Shown here: piece by piece, positions 7,283 to 15,319 of the stretch
Layout: each line of letters begins with the position of its first letter
Position numbering within the stretch: the first letter of the stretch is position 1
DNA from: Deltaproteobacteria bacterium
GTDB lineage: Bacteria > Desulfobacterota > Desulfobaccia > Desulfobaccales > Desulfobaccaceae
Direction of reading: 5' to 3'
Length of the DNA: 64,000 bases
NCBI GenBank assembly: GCA_019309545.1
Contig: JAFDGA010000002.1
Span: forward strand, 1-64,000
Position numbers and translations under genes: made by a program
The notes under the pieces: generated by a model
What the model was told of the DNA's origin: nothing
What the model saw: the letters and a program-made list of their open reading frames with translations, nothing else
Database searches by the model: none

Positions 7283-7597
7283 TTATGAGGCCAGGGCCTG
7301 TTGATTGCCGGGGCCTTCCTTCAACCGGTGTCCACAGGCCGGGCAGAAGGTGAAGTCGTGACTGAGACTCTGGTGGCATTGGGGGCAGACCTGCTCCTGA
7401 TAATGACTGTGTGGAGAGGGGCTATCAGTCTGCTCGGAGAGCGAGGGTAGGGCGGATTGCAATTCAGCGCTGGCCTGCTTGAATTTTTTGACCATCTGCG
7501 CCAGAGTTTGAGCAAATTCCGGCAGTCTCTGGGGACCAAAGAGGATTAAAGCGAGTAGCAGAATGACCAGTAATTCAGGGAATTCAATCCCAAACAT
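7283..7597 (-). CDS. TatA/TatB-like translocase protein with C-terminal zinc ribbon
   Basis: A 104-residue protein. It begins with the TatA/B membrane helix and hinge (FPELLVILLLALILFGPQRLP, residues 6-26), followed by an amphipathic helix to about residue 50. After a polar linker comes C71-x2-C74-x10-C85-x2-C88, a zinc-ribbon pattern not found in ordinary TatA or TatB. It is encoded 12 bases downstream of a paralogue with the same tail. The Glu at position 8 is TatB-like. No tatC is visible in the window. Export function is inferred from the Tat helix; the role of the zinc ribbon is unknown. Confidence 0.85.
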   Translation of the reverse strand: MFGIEFPELLVILLLALILFGPQRLPEFAQTLAQMVKKFKQASAELQSALPSLSEQTDSPSPHSHYQEQVCPQCHQSLSHDFTFCPACGHRLKEGPGNQQALAS

Positions 7598-7609
7598 GGA
7601 GCGCTATCC

Positions 7610-7918
7610 TTATTTTGGCGGTTCCGCATCCTCCTGGAGGCGATGGCCACAATGCGGACAGAAGGCAAAGCCGGTCAAACTCTCCTGGTGGCATTGAGGG
7701 CAGACTTTGGTCTTGGCGGCAGTCTGGTCAGTCTGGCTGTCAGTTGCGGCGGATTGGTTTTCCTTGGGCAAAGGTTCCGGCGCATCTTCGGTGGCCCGCT
7801 TGAAGCCGCGGATCGCCTTGCCGATGCTGTCCCCCAACTCCGGTAGCCGCTTGGGGCCGAACAACAGCAGGGCAATGACCAGAATAATGATCAGAGTGGT
7901 GAGATTATAACCGAACAT
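7610..7918 (-). CDS. tatA: TatA-like translocase protein with C-terminal zinc ribbon
   Basis: A 102-residue protein starting MFGYNLTTLIIILVIALLLF, with hinge FGPKRLPELG and an amphipathic helix (SIGKAIRGFKRAT), as in TatA. It ends with C73-x2-C76-x10-C87-x2-C90, the same spacing as in the neighbouring paralogue. The start at 7918 is preferred to a longer frame to 7999: it gives the normal TatA N-terminus and has AAAGGGA upstream. It opens the minus-strand group and faces the THUMP gene head to head. Confidence 0.88.
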   Translation of the reverse strand: MFGYNLTTLIIILVIALLLFGPKRLPELGDSIGKAIRGFKRATEDAPEPLPKENQSAATDSQTDQTAAKTKVCPQCHQESLTGFAFCPHCGHRLQEDAEPPK

Positions 7919-8071
7919 GGATAGATATCCCTTTAGGATCATTCTTTTGCTTGCCAGTATATCAGAGAAAAGATAAGATAACAAGCAGTAACCGTGCATG
8001 AGAGAATTACCGCAGTCAATGACCGACTGCCAGCGACGAAAAACTCCGACATTCGCAGTTTAGCTTCGATT

Positions 8072-8608
8072 ATGAAAGATTGGAATGTAGTTCTGACCGC
8101 CTTCATGAATCAAGGCCGCCGCCTGCTCCGGATGATTGATAGTCTGGGAGAATTTCAGGATTCGGGATTTCATGAAGTATTCTTGGGCAAGGTGCCGGAT
8201 ATGGAAGCCTTTTTAGAAGATTTGCGCCGGCGCTGGGAGGAGGAACCGGAATTTTCAGAGGTTCTCAGTACAGTGGTGCCCATTCGCCAGGTTTTTCCCT
8301 TCACCCTGGAAAACCTCCTGTCCCGGCTTCAAGAAGCGACCCAGGTTCTACTTGATGACATCGGCGAATCATCGTTTTATGTGCGGATGAAACGGCGGGG
8401 GCACAAGGGCGAGCTCTCCAGTCTGGCCGTGGAGCAACAGTTAGACGCCTTTCTGAAACAGGAGTGTGAGCGCCGGGGCCAGAAATGTCATATCGACTTT
8501 GACCAAGCAGAAAAAATCGTGGTCATTGAGACCATTCACAATCAGTGCGGCATTGGGCTGGTCACCCGGGAGATGAAAGCCCGCTATCCTTTTATTAAGG
8601 TCAAGTAA
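8072..8608 (+). CDS. THUMP-domain RNA-binding protein
   Basis: About 178 residues from the ATG at 8072. The C-terminal half has the THUMP signature SSFYVRMKRRGHKGELSS followed by a helix and IVVIETIHNQCGIGLVTREM, the fold that binds the acceptor end of tRNA in modification enzymes. No methyltransferase, deaminase or sulfurtransferase domain is attached, so it is a stand-alone THUMP protein like archaeal and bacterial homologues acting as adaptors for tRNA modification. The longer frame from 7994 adds 26 residues without similarity. No strong ribosome site is seen for either start. Confidence 0.75.
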   Translation: MKDWNVVLTAFMNQGRRLLRMIDSLGEFQDSGFHEVFLGKVPDMEAFLEDLRRRWEEEPEFSEVLSTVVPIRQVFPFTLENLLSRLQEATQVLLDDIGESSFYVRMKRRGHKGELSSLAVEQQLDAFLKQECERRGQKCHIDFDQAEKIVVIETIHNQCGIGLVTREMKARYPFIKVK

Positions 8609-8782
8609 TATTTTTATCGTAATGCAATATTAAATCCATCCATTCGGTGCTTGAGAAACTGCGATCTGCTCAAATCAGGAGTGCCGAACCCCGGAGGGTT
8701 AATAATTCTCAGTAATAAAATTAAAAAACCGGGGAGGTCTTTATCTCCTCCCAACTTATTGCCGGGGGTAGGCCCGGAAACC

Positions 8783-10063
8783 ATGCCCCTGGCGGCCCGG
8801 ATGCGGCCTCGGAATCTGGAAGAATTTGTCGGCCAGGAGCATCTGGTGGGGCGGGGGCGGTTGCTGCGGCGGGCCATCGAGGTTGATCGCTTATACTCCT
8901 CGCTGATCTTTTGGGGGCCGCCGGGTTGCGGCAAGACCACCCTGGCCCAGGTGATCGCCGCGGTTACCCGCAGCCATTTTGAGAGTTTGAGCGCAGTGAT
9001 GAGCGGGGTCAAAGAGATCCGGCAACTGGTGAGCGAGGTCCAGCAACGCCGCCCCCGCGGAGTGCGGACCTTGGTGTTGATCGATGAAATTCATCGCTTT
9101 AATAAGGCCCAACAGGATGCCTTGCTGCCCCATGTGGAAGCAGGGACCTTGACACTTATCGGCGCCACCACCGAAAATCCATATTTTGAAATTATCGGGC
9201 CATTACTTTCCCGGGCCCGAATCTTTGTGTTTCAGCCCTTAAGCGAAGCCGACATTCTGGTGCTGCTGCGCCGGGCTTTGCAGGATCAGGAGCGGGGGTT
9301 GGGCACCTATCCGGCTGAGGTAGATGACGAGGCCCTGTGCCATCTGGCCCGAATGGCTGGCGGCGATGCCCGGAATGCCTTGAATGCCCTGGAACTGGCG
9401 GTGTTGAGCACTTCCCCAGGTTCAGATGGGCGCATCCGGGTAGATCTGGCGGTGGCGGCTGAGTCGATTCAGCAGCGGGCCATCTTTTATGACCGGGATG
9501 GCGAGGCCCATTATGACACCATCTCGGCCTTTATCAAAAGCGTGCGCGGCTCCGATGTGGATGCCGCTCTCTATTGGTTGGCCCGCATGGTGCAGGCCGG
9601 GGAGGATCCCAAATTTATCGTCCGCCGCCTTTTTATCCTGGCCGCCGAAGATATCGGCCTGGCCGATCCCCAGGCCCTGGTCCAGGTGGCGGCCGCAGCT
9701 CAAGCGCTCTCCTGGGTGGGGCTGCCGGAGGCCCAATACCATTTGGCCCAGGCCACCATCTATCTGGCCCTGGCGCCCAAGAGCAATTCCACCCAGGCCT
9801 ATTTTCGGGCTCTGCAAGTGGTCAGCGAACAGGGGATAACAGAGGTCCCTTTACATTTGCGCGACCCCAAACGGGATGGCCGAGGCTTGGGACACGGCCG
9901 GGACTATAAATATCCCCACGATTATCCCGGCCACTACGTGCCGCAAACCTACCTGCCGGAAAGACTGGAGGGGGAACGGTTCTACGAACCGGGGGAAGAA
10001 GGGGTGGAAAAAGATTTGAGCGCCCGGTGGAAGCAATTGCGCCAGCCAGATTCTGGGACCTGA
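8783..10063 (+). CDS. rarA: Replication-associated recombination protein A (RarA/MgsA)
   Basis: AAA+ ATPase of the clamp-loader-related RarA family. It has [19 protein letters not shown] at the start, Walker [10 protein letters not shown], Walker [11 protein letters not shown], sensor 1 [10 protein letters not shown], and the C-terminal tetramerisation region with [12 protein letters not shown] and [10 protein letters not shown]. RarA acts at stalled replication forks. The frame is open back to a TTG at 8651. The first ATG is at 8783, directly before the conserved region, and a start somewhat further upstream is possible because relatives carry 10-20 more residues. It is followed by an AT-rich gap of about 280 bases. 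Confidence 0.93.
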   Translation: MPLAARMRPRNLEEFVGQEHLVGRGRLLRRAIEVDRLYSSLIFWGPPGCGKTTLAQVIAAVTRSHFESLSAVMSGVKEIRQLVSEVQQRRPRGVRTLVLIDEIHRFNKAQQDALLPHVEAGTLTLIGATTENPYFEIIGPLLSRARIFVFQPLSEADILVLLRRALQDQERGLGTYPAEVDDEALCHLARMAGGDARNALNALELAVLSTSPGSDGRIRVDLAVAAESIQQRAIFYDRDGEAHYDTISAFIKSVRGSDVDAALYWLARMVQAGEDPKFIVRRLFILAAEDIGLADPQALVQVAAAAQALSWVGLPEAQYHLAQATIYLALAPKSNSTQAYFRALQVVSEQGITEVPLHLRDPKRDGRGLGHGRDYKYPHDYPGHYVPQTYLPERLEGERFYEPGEEGVEKDLSARWKQLRQPDSGT

Positions 10064-10344
10064 TAGCCCCGTCCAAGAAAAATTGATCTGTGGCTGGACA
10101 AAAATTAAATTCGTAATTATAATTAAAATGATAATTTTTTCATTAGAAAAGATTTTTGTGAAATATTTTTTCCAAGCCCCCTAATTTTTTAAATTTGTCT
10201 TATATTTCTGGGAAATCCCTAAAAGTGCAGTTTGTCAAGCACCAGGAACCAAACTTTGCCGAAGTAAACACTTTGCAGGGGAAGGAATGGGGCCGGCCAG
10301 CGGTTGGCGAATCTGAGGAACTATCCAGGATTAAGTCCCGGAGC

Positions 10345-10590
10345 ATGCCAACCCAGAGCCGGTTTTATAAGTATCCGATTATCGGTGTTTTATTAAGATT
10401 TTTCAGATGGTGGCTGGTCTTTTCGGGAATCTACGCCATGTCCTCGGTATGCCCTTTTTGCGGTCAATTCGGATGTCCTGTGGGAGGTGGTGCTGCCGGT
10501 TTAGTGGGCGGATTATTTGCCGTATTAGTTCAACAGGGCAAAGCAATCTCACGTTTCGCTAAAAATTTTTTACTAAAACCATCAAACTAA
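10345..10590 (+). CDS. Small membrane protein with CPFCGQFGCPVG motif
   Basis: About 81 residues from the ATG at 10345 (the frame is open to a TTG at 10195). An amphipathic start, YPIIGVLLRFFRWWLVFSG, is followed by SVCPFCGQFGCPVGGGAAG, a three-cysteine motif with CxxC, and then the hydrophobic segment LVGGLFAVLVQQG. The Cys motif next to a glycine-rich membrane helix suggests a metal- or thiol-containing membrane peptide. I do not recognise a named family. The gene stands before a receiver-domain gene but is separated by 64 bases. Confidence 0.55.
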   Translation: MPTQSRFYKYPIIGVLLRFFRWWLVFSGIYAMSSVCPFCGQFGCPVGGGAAGLVGGLFAVLVQQGKAISRFAKNFLLKPSN

Positions 10591-10654
10591 TTAGGCCAGG
10601 AACAAACATGGGCTGGTTCTTAAACTGGGACCAACCTTGGTAAGGGAGGACCAC

Positions 10655-11044
10655 ATGGCCCGGATTCTGTTTGGTGATAGCGACCCGCATATCCAACTGC
10701 TCTGTCAAGAGGAATTTCTTGACGAAGGATATGAGGTGATGGTCGCTTCTGATGGTCAGGAACTAATTCGCCTGATGGATGCGGCGCATCCTGATCTCGT
10801 GGTTATGGAGTTGTTATTGCCCGATATGTCAGGGTTGGAGACCATGCGTATTATTAAGGGTACTGCCAAAGAGACCCCGGTGATCTTTTATTCTGCTTAT
10901 AATCTCTCGCTGCCGGCAAATGCCATTGGGGCCGATGGCTTGGTGTTGAAAAGTTCGGATATGGAGCTCCTGAAGAAAGCAGTCCGCAAATTCATTAAGG
11001 TTAAGAAAGTAGCCCAATTTTCAAATGGAAACTCCTGTAACTAG
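10655..11044 (+). CDS. Stand-alone receiver domain with Glu at the phospho-acceptor site
   Basis: A 129-residue CheY-like receiver without output domain. The acidic pocket is D8/D10 (GDSDPH), the Thr/Ser switch position is S80 (FYSAY) and the conserved Lys is K99 (VLKSS). The position four residues before the conserved Pro (MELLLPDMSG), normally the phosphorylated Asp, is Glu52. An Asp-to-Glu change can mimic the phosphorylated state, so the protein may be signalling-locked or regulated in another way. Start chosen at the ATG at 10655 with AAGGGAGGA upstream; the open frame begins at a TTG at 10637. Confidence 0.85.
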   Translation: MARILFGDSDPHIQLLCQEEFLDEGYEVMVASDGQELIRLMDAAHPDLVVMELLLPDMSGLETMRIIKGTAKETPVIFYSAYNLSLPANAIGADGLVLKSSDMELLKKAVRKFIKVKKVAQFSNGNSCN

Positions 11045-11058
11045 CTCAGGAGGAAATA

Positions 11059-11358
11059 ATGGCGATTATGGAAATCAGTGTAGTTCCCCTGGGGTTGGGG
11101 CAGACCAGTGTCGGTGATTACATTGCGGCGGTAGTGCAATACTTGCAGAAAGAGCAAGTTCCTCATTATCTGACGGATATGGGCACCATTGTCGAGGGCA
11201 GCATCGAGCAGTTGCTCCAAGTGGCTCAGGCTTTGCACGAACTGCCTTTTAACCGGGGAGTGAAGCGAGTTCTTACTCACCTGACCATTGATGATCGACG
11301 CGACAAGGAAGTTCACCTGGATGACAAGATCCGCGCTGTCAAGCAGCGGCTTGTTTAG
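11059..11358 (+). CDS. Thiamine-binding protein of the MTH1187/YqgV family
   Basis: A 99-residue ferredoxin-like-fold protein with the family features MEISVVPLGLG at the start, a central YLTDMGTIVEG segment and VKRVLTHLTIDDRRDK. Structures of this family bind thiamine or its phosphates. It lies 14 bases after the receiver gene and 6 bases before dnaJ, with ribosome site CAGGAGG, so probably in one transcript. A ThiD-ThiN fusion elsewhere in the window (43446) indicates that thiamine phosphate is made by this organism. Confidence 0.85.
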   Translation: MAIMEISVVPLGLGQTSVGDYIAAVVQYLQKEQVPHYLTDMGTIVEGSIEQLLQVAQALHELPFNRGVKRVLTHLTIDDRRDKEVHLDDKIRAVKQRLV

Positions 11359-11364
11359 AAATAA

Positions 11365-12504
11365 ATGGTTCAATTTAATAAAGATTATTATCAGATCCTA
11401 GGGGTCCCCAGGGACGCTAAGGAAGAAGACATCAAGAAAAAATACCGGCAACTGGCCCTGAAATATCACCCGGATCGCAATCCCGGTGATAAAGAGGCCG
11501 AAGAACGGTTCAAGGAAGCTTCCGAAGCCTATGAGGTGTTGCGAGACCCTCAGAAACGGCGGCTGTACGATCAATACGGCCATGAAGGGCTGCGCGATAC
11601 TGGCTTTACCGGCTTCCATGATTTTTCCGATATCTTCGGGGCCTTCAGTGATATCTTCGAAGACCTCTTTGGTTTTGGAGGTCCGCAGGCCCGTCGATCT
11701 GGCCCCCAGGCCGGTGTTGATCGGCGTTACGATTTAGATCTGGATTTTGTCGACGCGGCCCTGGGAACCGAGATCAACATCGAAATAACCCGAACAGTCA
11801 ATTGCCGATCATGCCAAGGCAGTGGTGTCCGGCCGGGCACCCGTAAAATTCCTTGTCCCCAGTGTGGCGGTCGGGGACATATTATCCGTAGCCATGGGTT
11901 TTTAAGGATTAGCACTACCTGCCCCCGGTGCCAGGGGCGGGGCGAAATCATTGCCGAGCCTTGCCCCAAATGTCGAGGAACCGGCCGGATACCGGAAAAA
12001 AAGAAGCTCTCAGTCAGAATTCCACCCGGGGTGGATAACGGTACCCACCTGATCATGTCCGGAGAGGGCGATGAAGGTATTAATGGCGGCCCGCCGGGCG
12101 ACTTATATATTGTTATGCATGTGCGGCCCCATGAACTCTTTGACCGAGAGGGCTATAACCTGCGCTTAAAACTGCCCATCTCCTTTGTTCAAGCCGCTCT
12201 TGGAGATAAAGTTCCCATACCTACCCTCAGCGGCCAAAAGGAAATGATTATTCATCCCGGCACCCAACCGGGGGAAATAATCCGCTTGAAAGGTGAGGGC
12301 ATCCCCATCTTGAAAGGCTACGGGCGGGGGGATTTGCTGGTTGAAGTCCATGTCGTTATCCCACGCCACCTTAGCCCCAAACAACAAGAGTTGTTGGAAG
12401 AATTTGCTGCCTTAGATGATTCCCAGCTAGCAAGTAGTCATCGATCCCTGCCTCAGGAAGGACTCTTAAAAAAATTATGGCGGTCAATTCGGGCCATGGT
12501 CTGA
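11365..12504 (+). CDS. dnaJ: Chaperone protein DnaJ
   Basis: A 379-residue type I DnaJ. The J domain carries HPD at residues 35-37. A short Gly/Phe region follows ([15 protein letters not shown]). Four CxxCxGxG-type repeats form the two zinc centres ([32 protein letters not shown]), and the C-terminal substrate-binding domains follow. It stimulates DnaK ATPase and delivers unfolded proteins. No dnaK or grpE is in the window, so this may be a second DnaJ or CbpA-like copy. Confidence 0.93.
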   Translation: MVQFNKDYYQILGVPRDAKEEDIKKKYRQLALKYHPDRNPGDKEAEERFKEASEAYEVLRDPQKRRLYDQYGHEGLRDTGFTGFHDFSDIFGAFSDIFEDLFGFGGPQARRSGPQAGVDRRYDLDLDFVDAALGTEINIEITRTVNCRSCQGSGVRPGTRKIPCPQCGGRGHIIRSHGFLRISTTCPRCQGRGEIIAEPCPKCRGTGRIPEKKKLSVRIPPGVDNGTHLIMSGEGDEGINGGPPGDLYIVMHVRPHELFDREGYNLRLKLPISFVQAALGDKVPIPTLSGQKEMIIHPGTQPGEIIRLKGEGIPILKGYGRGDLLVEVHVVIPRHLSPKQQELLEEFAALDDSQLASSHRSLPQEGLLKKLWRSIRAMV

Positions 12505-12609
12505 GATCAGATGCTGGCTTGGGGTCGGGCTATCTGCCAGATAACTCAATAAATTTAGGCTATCGAATCGAAAAATGCTTTTTTTCTCTTTTTTTGCTAG
12601 ATTTAATGA

Positions 12610-12615
12610 TATAAT
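12610..12615 (+). promoter_or_regulatory. Perfect -10 box (TATAAT) ahead of a small gene
   Basis: TATAAT at 12610-12615 in an AT-rich region about 92 bases before the small membrane protein gene. No convincing -35 box lies at 16-18 bases, so an activator or an extended element may contribute. Confidence 0.45.
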
Positions 12616-12707
12616 TCACAAGACCGCTGATTCTATAAGGTAGCGAAAAATTTTTGAAACACAGGTCACTGGTGCTAGTTAGTTAAGCGGGAAAGGAGTC
12701 ACAGACG

Positions 12708-12875
12708 ATGGCCACCTTAGCAGATCGTAGCTCTTGGGATATTTTACGCGAGCCCAACCGCATCTTGTTTGAAGAAGATTATGGCTCTCGTATGGAGTTG
12801 TTGATCTACTTTCTCACCTTCAGCGTGGAGTTCGGGCTGGCTCTGGTTCTGGCCCTAACTTATTTGCGTCATTGA
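12708..12875 (+). CDS. 55-residue single-span membrane protein
   Basis: An ATG at 12708 preceded by AAAGGAG opens a 55-codon frame to TGA (12873-12875). The first about 30 residues are polar and charged (ILREPNRILFEEDYGSR), followed by one hydrophobic segment (LLIYFLTFSVEFGLALVLAL) and a short basic end. A good ribosome site, a TATAAT box upstream and the clean two-part layout support a real gene. I do not recognise the family. It resembles in shape the small accessory subunits of membrane complexes, but no complex genes are adjacent. Confidence 0.6.
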   Translation: MATLADRSSWDILREPNRILFEEDYGSRMELLIYFLTFSVEFGLALVLALTYLRH

Positions 12876-12969
12876 GTTGGCTTAACGCTTATTCCGGGGT
12901 TTTGCCGGTTAGTGGTGACCGAGCATTAAGGAAAGTAAACTGCCGTTTTACTTGAATACCAGGCCCAAA

Positions 12970-12998
12970 GGGCCGGGGAAGATTATGAAGCCCGGCCC
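12970..12998 (+). terminator. Hairpin after the 55-residue gene
   Basis: GGGCCGGG (12970-12977) pairs with CCCGGCCC (12991-12998) around a 13-base loop. There is no T run, so it may be a processing or stabilising hairpin rather than a classic terminator. Confidence 0.4.
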
Positions 12999-13099
12999 CT
13001 AAGAAAAACTATTCACCTTCAGAGTACTGTGCTAAAATCTAAGTTTATCAGGCTGGAACCCAAAGTTGCCATTGGTTCATTAAAAGCAGGTCCCGACGC

Positions 13100-13127
13100 T
13101 TGACTTTTGCGGGATCAAGGTTAAAAT
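13100..13127 (+). promoter_or_regulatory. Promoter of the U32 peptidase gene
   Basis: TTGACT (13100-13105) and TAAAAT (13122-13127) are 16 bases apart. The leader of about 115 bases contains a 7-bp hairpin CCATATC/GATATGG (13187-13211). Confidence 0.5.
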
Positions 13128-13248
13128 ATAAAAAGGGAAACCAGGACACTTGTCTGAAATGCACAAGGCCCTAGGTAAAGACAAAACCATATCGGCAAAT
13201 TTTTGATATGGCAATGTGTGAATTAGAAACCTATGGGAGGCCTTGGGA

Positions 13249-14277
13249 ATGACCAATGAATTATTAGCACCAGGTGGAAACCTGGACATGGTGGACGCGG
13301 TCTTTAAAAACGGCGCTGACGCGGTCTATGTCGGGTCCAAGGGTTTTAGCCGGCGAAAGTGTGCTTGGGAATTAGAAGATAGTCAAATCGCTGAAGCAGT
13401 GAAAATCGGGAATAAGTATCACCGCAAGGTGCGGGTGGCGTTGAATGCTGAGGTTCCGGAAGAGAAATTAGAGCTGGCACTGAAGAAAGTGGGCAAGTAC
13501 GCCCACTTTGGGATTGAGGGAGTTATTGTCAAAACCCCGGCCTTGATTAAATTAATCAGCCGGCATTACCCGGAATTGGTTATTCATGCCAGTGTGGGAT
13601 GTAACATCCGCACCAAGGAAGAGATGGCCCGGTACAAGGCACTGGGAGTCACCCAGATCGTGGCCTCCACCGAGATCAAGACCGTGGAGCAACTGCGGCG
13701 CTTCAAGCAGGAGGCCGATACCTTGGGGATCAAAACCGAGGTGCTGATCCATGGCAATCGCTGCATCGGCGGCGTGGGTAACTGTATGTTCCACGAACTG
13801 ATCGCTGATTCCTACATCCGTAAGGTTTATTACGATGAGGACGGCAATGAAATCGTCGAATACGAGGGTTGGCCGGACCGCAGTGGTAGTTGTTTCCGCC
13901 TCTGCCTGCTGTCGGATGAACAGCGGCGCAAAGTTTTATCCCGCCGGGGGGTGAGCGAAGCGCGGATCGCCGAGATCAATGAGCGGGTCCGCCGCGATCC
14001 CAACGTCGCTTTCGCCATCATGGGGGACGAATTAAAACAATACATAGATTTAGGCCTGGCTACGCTTAAGGTCCAGGGCCGGGAATACGCCGTCTCCATG
14101 ATCGGTAAAATGATCTGTTGCTATCGGAAATTAATCGACGGCCATTTGCGCGGCGATGACATCAATGGGCCAATCTATCAACGCATTCAGGACCGGTTAG
14201 CCAATCTGGTGGCCGACCGGGATCGGGCCCGCTGGGAAAAAACCAGGGAACTGCACCGCAATATCGTTGGCCTGTAA
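13249..14277 (+). CDS. Peptidase U32-family protein
   Basis: A 342-residue protein starting at the ATG at 13249 (GGGAGG eight bases upstream). It shows the U32 TIM-barrel pattern: [25 protein letters not shown] at the start, and a Cys set NRC172IGGVGNC179 ... GSC215FRLC219. In the well-studied members (TrhP/RlhA, UbiU/UbiV) this set binds a 4Fe-4S cluster and the proteins modify RNA or ubiquinone with prephenate or hydroxyl chemistry rather than degrading protein. The precise substrate is not deducible. It has its own promoter and terminator. Confidence 0.85.
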   Translation: MTNELLAPGGNLDMVDAVFKNGADAVYVGSKGFSRRKCAWELEDSQIAEAVKIGNKYHRKVRVALNAEVPEEKLELALKKVGKYAHFGIEGVIVKTPALIKLISRHYPELVIHASVGCNIRTKEEMARYKALGVTQIVASTEIKTVEQLRRFKQEADTLGIKTEVLIHGNRCIGGVGNCMFHELIADSYIRKVYYDEDGNEIVEYEGWPDRSGSCFRLCLLSDEQRRKVLSRRGVSEARIAEINERVRRDPNVAFAIMGDELKQYIDLGLATLKVQGREYAVSMIGKMICCYRKLIDGHLRGDDINGPIYQRIQDRLANLVADRDRARWEKTRELHRNIVGL

Positions 14278-14309
14278 GGAGGCCAACGAGATAGCTTGGG
14301 CCCCCCAAA

Positions 14310-14338
14310 AGCCTGTCCTCGCTGAGGATAGGCTTTTT
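14310..14338 (+). terminator. Rho-independent terminator of the U32 gene
   Basis: An 11-bp stem AGCCTGTCCTC / GAGGATAGGCT (one G-T pair) with a 3-base loop is followed by TTTTT. It lies 33 bases after the stop. Confidence 0.9.
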
Positions 14339-14357
14339 GCTTAAGGGAGGATACCAC

Positions 14358-14582
14358 CCCCACGCTTACCCGCAGAAGCTGATCCGGGGACGGTTCAATG
14401 AAGTAGTTGAATGGCGATTTTTCGCCTTTCGTAGGCTTCCGGGATTCCCGGCAAAAATGCTCCAACTCCTTATGCCCGTCATCCCAGAAGACCGACATCA
14501 GCGTCAGGATGAAATCCGCCTGGCTAAGCGGCGTACCCTTGCTGTTGATGCGAACCAAGACAGCCGAGACATCCTCTCCCAA
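14358..14582 (-). pseudogene. DUF262 (GmrS-like) gene fragment
   Basis: About 75 codons on the minus strand encode VLVRINSKGTPLSQADFILT, LMSVFWDDGHKELEHFCRES and SPDQLLRVSV, a segment well known from DUF262 proteins (ParB/Srx-fold NTPase family of GmrSD type IV restriction). The fragment lacks the family's N- and C-terminal parts. Similarity stops at about 14358, next to the terminator of the U32 gene, and its other end abuts a dispersed repeat (14611-14676). It is a relic of a defence-type gene, not functional as it stands. Confidence 0.75.
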
Positions 14583-14610
14583 CCCCTTAAAGGGGGGATG
14601 GGAGGGGAAG

Positions 14611-14676
14611 CTTGAGGGGAGGCTGGCGGTCCCCCAGCCCTCCCCTCAGATTAACCTTTTAAATGCTCGGAGTAAT
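14611..14676 (-). repeat. Dispersed repeat copy B (palindrome plus tail)
   Basis: TGAGGGGA (14613-14620) pairs with TCCCCTCA (14641-14648), and GGCTGG with CCAGCC inside. The tail 14641-14676 is the reverse complement of copy A (TAATCTGAGGGGA end; ATTACTCCGAGCATTTAAAA start). This is the most complete copy in the window. Confidence 0.85.
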
Positions 14677-14798
14677 AAAAGTTTGAAAAAATGTTTCTTG
14701 CCATTAACAGGCAAATGGCCTGATTCCCGGCAGCAATCGGGAGATGGTAAACGGGCTGGACACGCAAGCAGCCGCAAACCCATCCGCAACCGGCCAAA

Positions 14799-14838
14799 AT
14801 GCAAAAGGCGTAATCTTAAGAGGTTACGCCTTTTGCAT
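14799..14838 (-). terminator. Terminator of the gap-pgk-tpiA-secG-tRNA unit
   Basis: A perfect 15-bp stem ATGCAAAAGGCGTAA / TTACGCCTTTTGCAT has a 10-base loop. Read on the minus strand it ends in GCCTTTTGCATTTTGG, seven bases after the tRNA 3' end. Confidence 0.85.
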
Positions 14839-14844
14839 ATCATC

Positions 14845-14930
14845 TGGTGCCGAAGGCGGGATTTGAACCCGCACGGGTCTCCCCACCACCCCCTCAAGAT
14901 GGCGTGTCTACCAGGTTCCACCACTTCGGC
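14845..14930 (-). tRNA. tRNA-Leu (anticodon GAG)
   Basis: On the minus strand the 86-base gene has acceptor GCCGAAG / CTTCGGC, an anticodon stem CCATC/GGTGG around loop TTGAGGG with anticodon GAG, a long class II variable arm, a T arm GGGTTCAAATCCC and an encoded 3' CCA (14845-14847). It follows secG by eight bases. Confidence 0.97.
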
Positions 14931-14938
14931 ACTAAGGT

Positions 14939-15253
14939 CTATTTTTGCTGCGGCCCGGATTCACTCTGGGCTGGGGGCGCGGCCGGAGTTGGCTGGCTCT
15001 CCACCCCGGTCATCACTGACGGCCCGCCATGGTGGCTCAAGAAGGTCAGCCCCAATGAGGTGAGCATAAAAATAATGGCGGCGGCGGCCGTCACCTTCGC
15101 CAGAAAGGGGGCAGCCCCGGAACTGCCGAACACCGTCTGGCTGGTTCCCCCAAATACCGCGCCGATCTCCGAACCTTTGCCTTTCTGGAGCAGGACAAAA
15201 AAGATCAGGGCGACACAGACAATTACATGGACGATGATAATTACGGTTGTCAT
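14939..15253 (-). CDS. secG: Preprotein translocase subunit SecG
   Basis: A 104-residue protein with two membrane helices (IIIVHVIVCVALIFFVLLQKGKG and VTAAAAIIFMLTSLGLTFL) joined by the conserved loop GAVFGGTSQTVFGSSGA, then a Pro/Gln-rich tail. SecG assists SecYE in Sec export. The gene order gap-pgk-tpiA-secG-tRNA-Leu is common in bacteria and supports the call. Confidence 0.96.
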   Translation of the reverse strand: MTTVIIIVHVIVCVALIFFVLLQKGKGSEIGAVFGGTSQTVFGSSGAAPFLAKVTAAAAIIFMLTSLGLTFLSHHGGPSVMTGVESQPTPAAPPAQSESGPQQK

Positions 15254-15319
15254 ATTTTAATTGTAATCTATAAGCATTAAAAAAATCAAGCCAATTAGCT
15301 TGCCGGGCCAATCCTGACG

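Noticed and set aside
14407-15063. A 218-codon plus-strand frame
   Set aside because: It runs across the DUF262 relic, a repeat, the tRNA-Leu gene and the secG tail; the tRNA and SecG are certain on the other strand.
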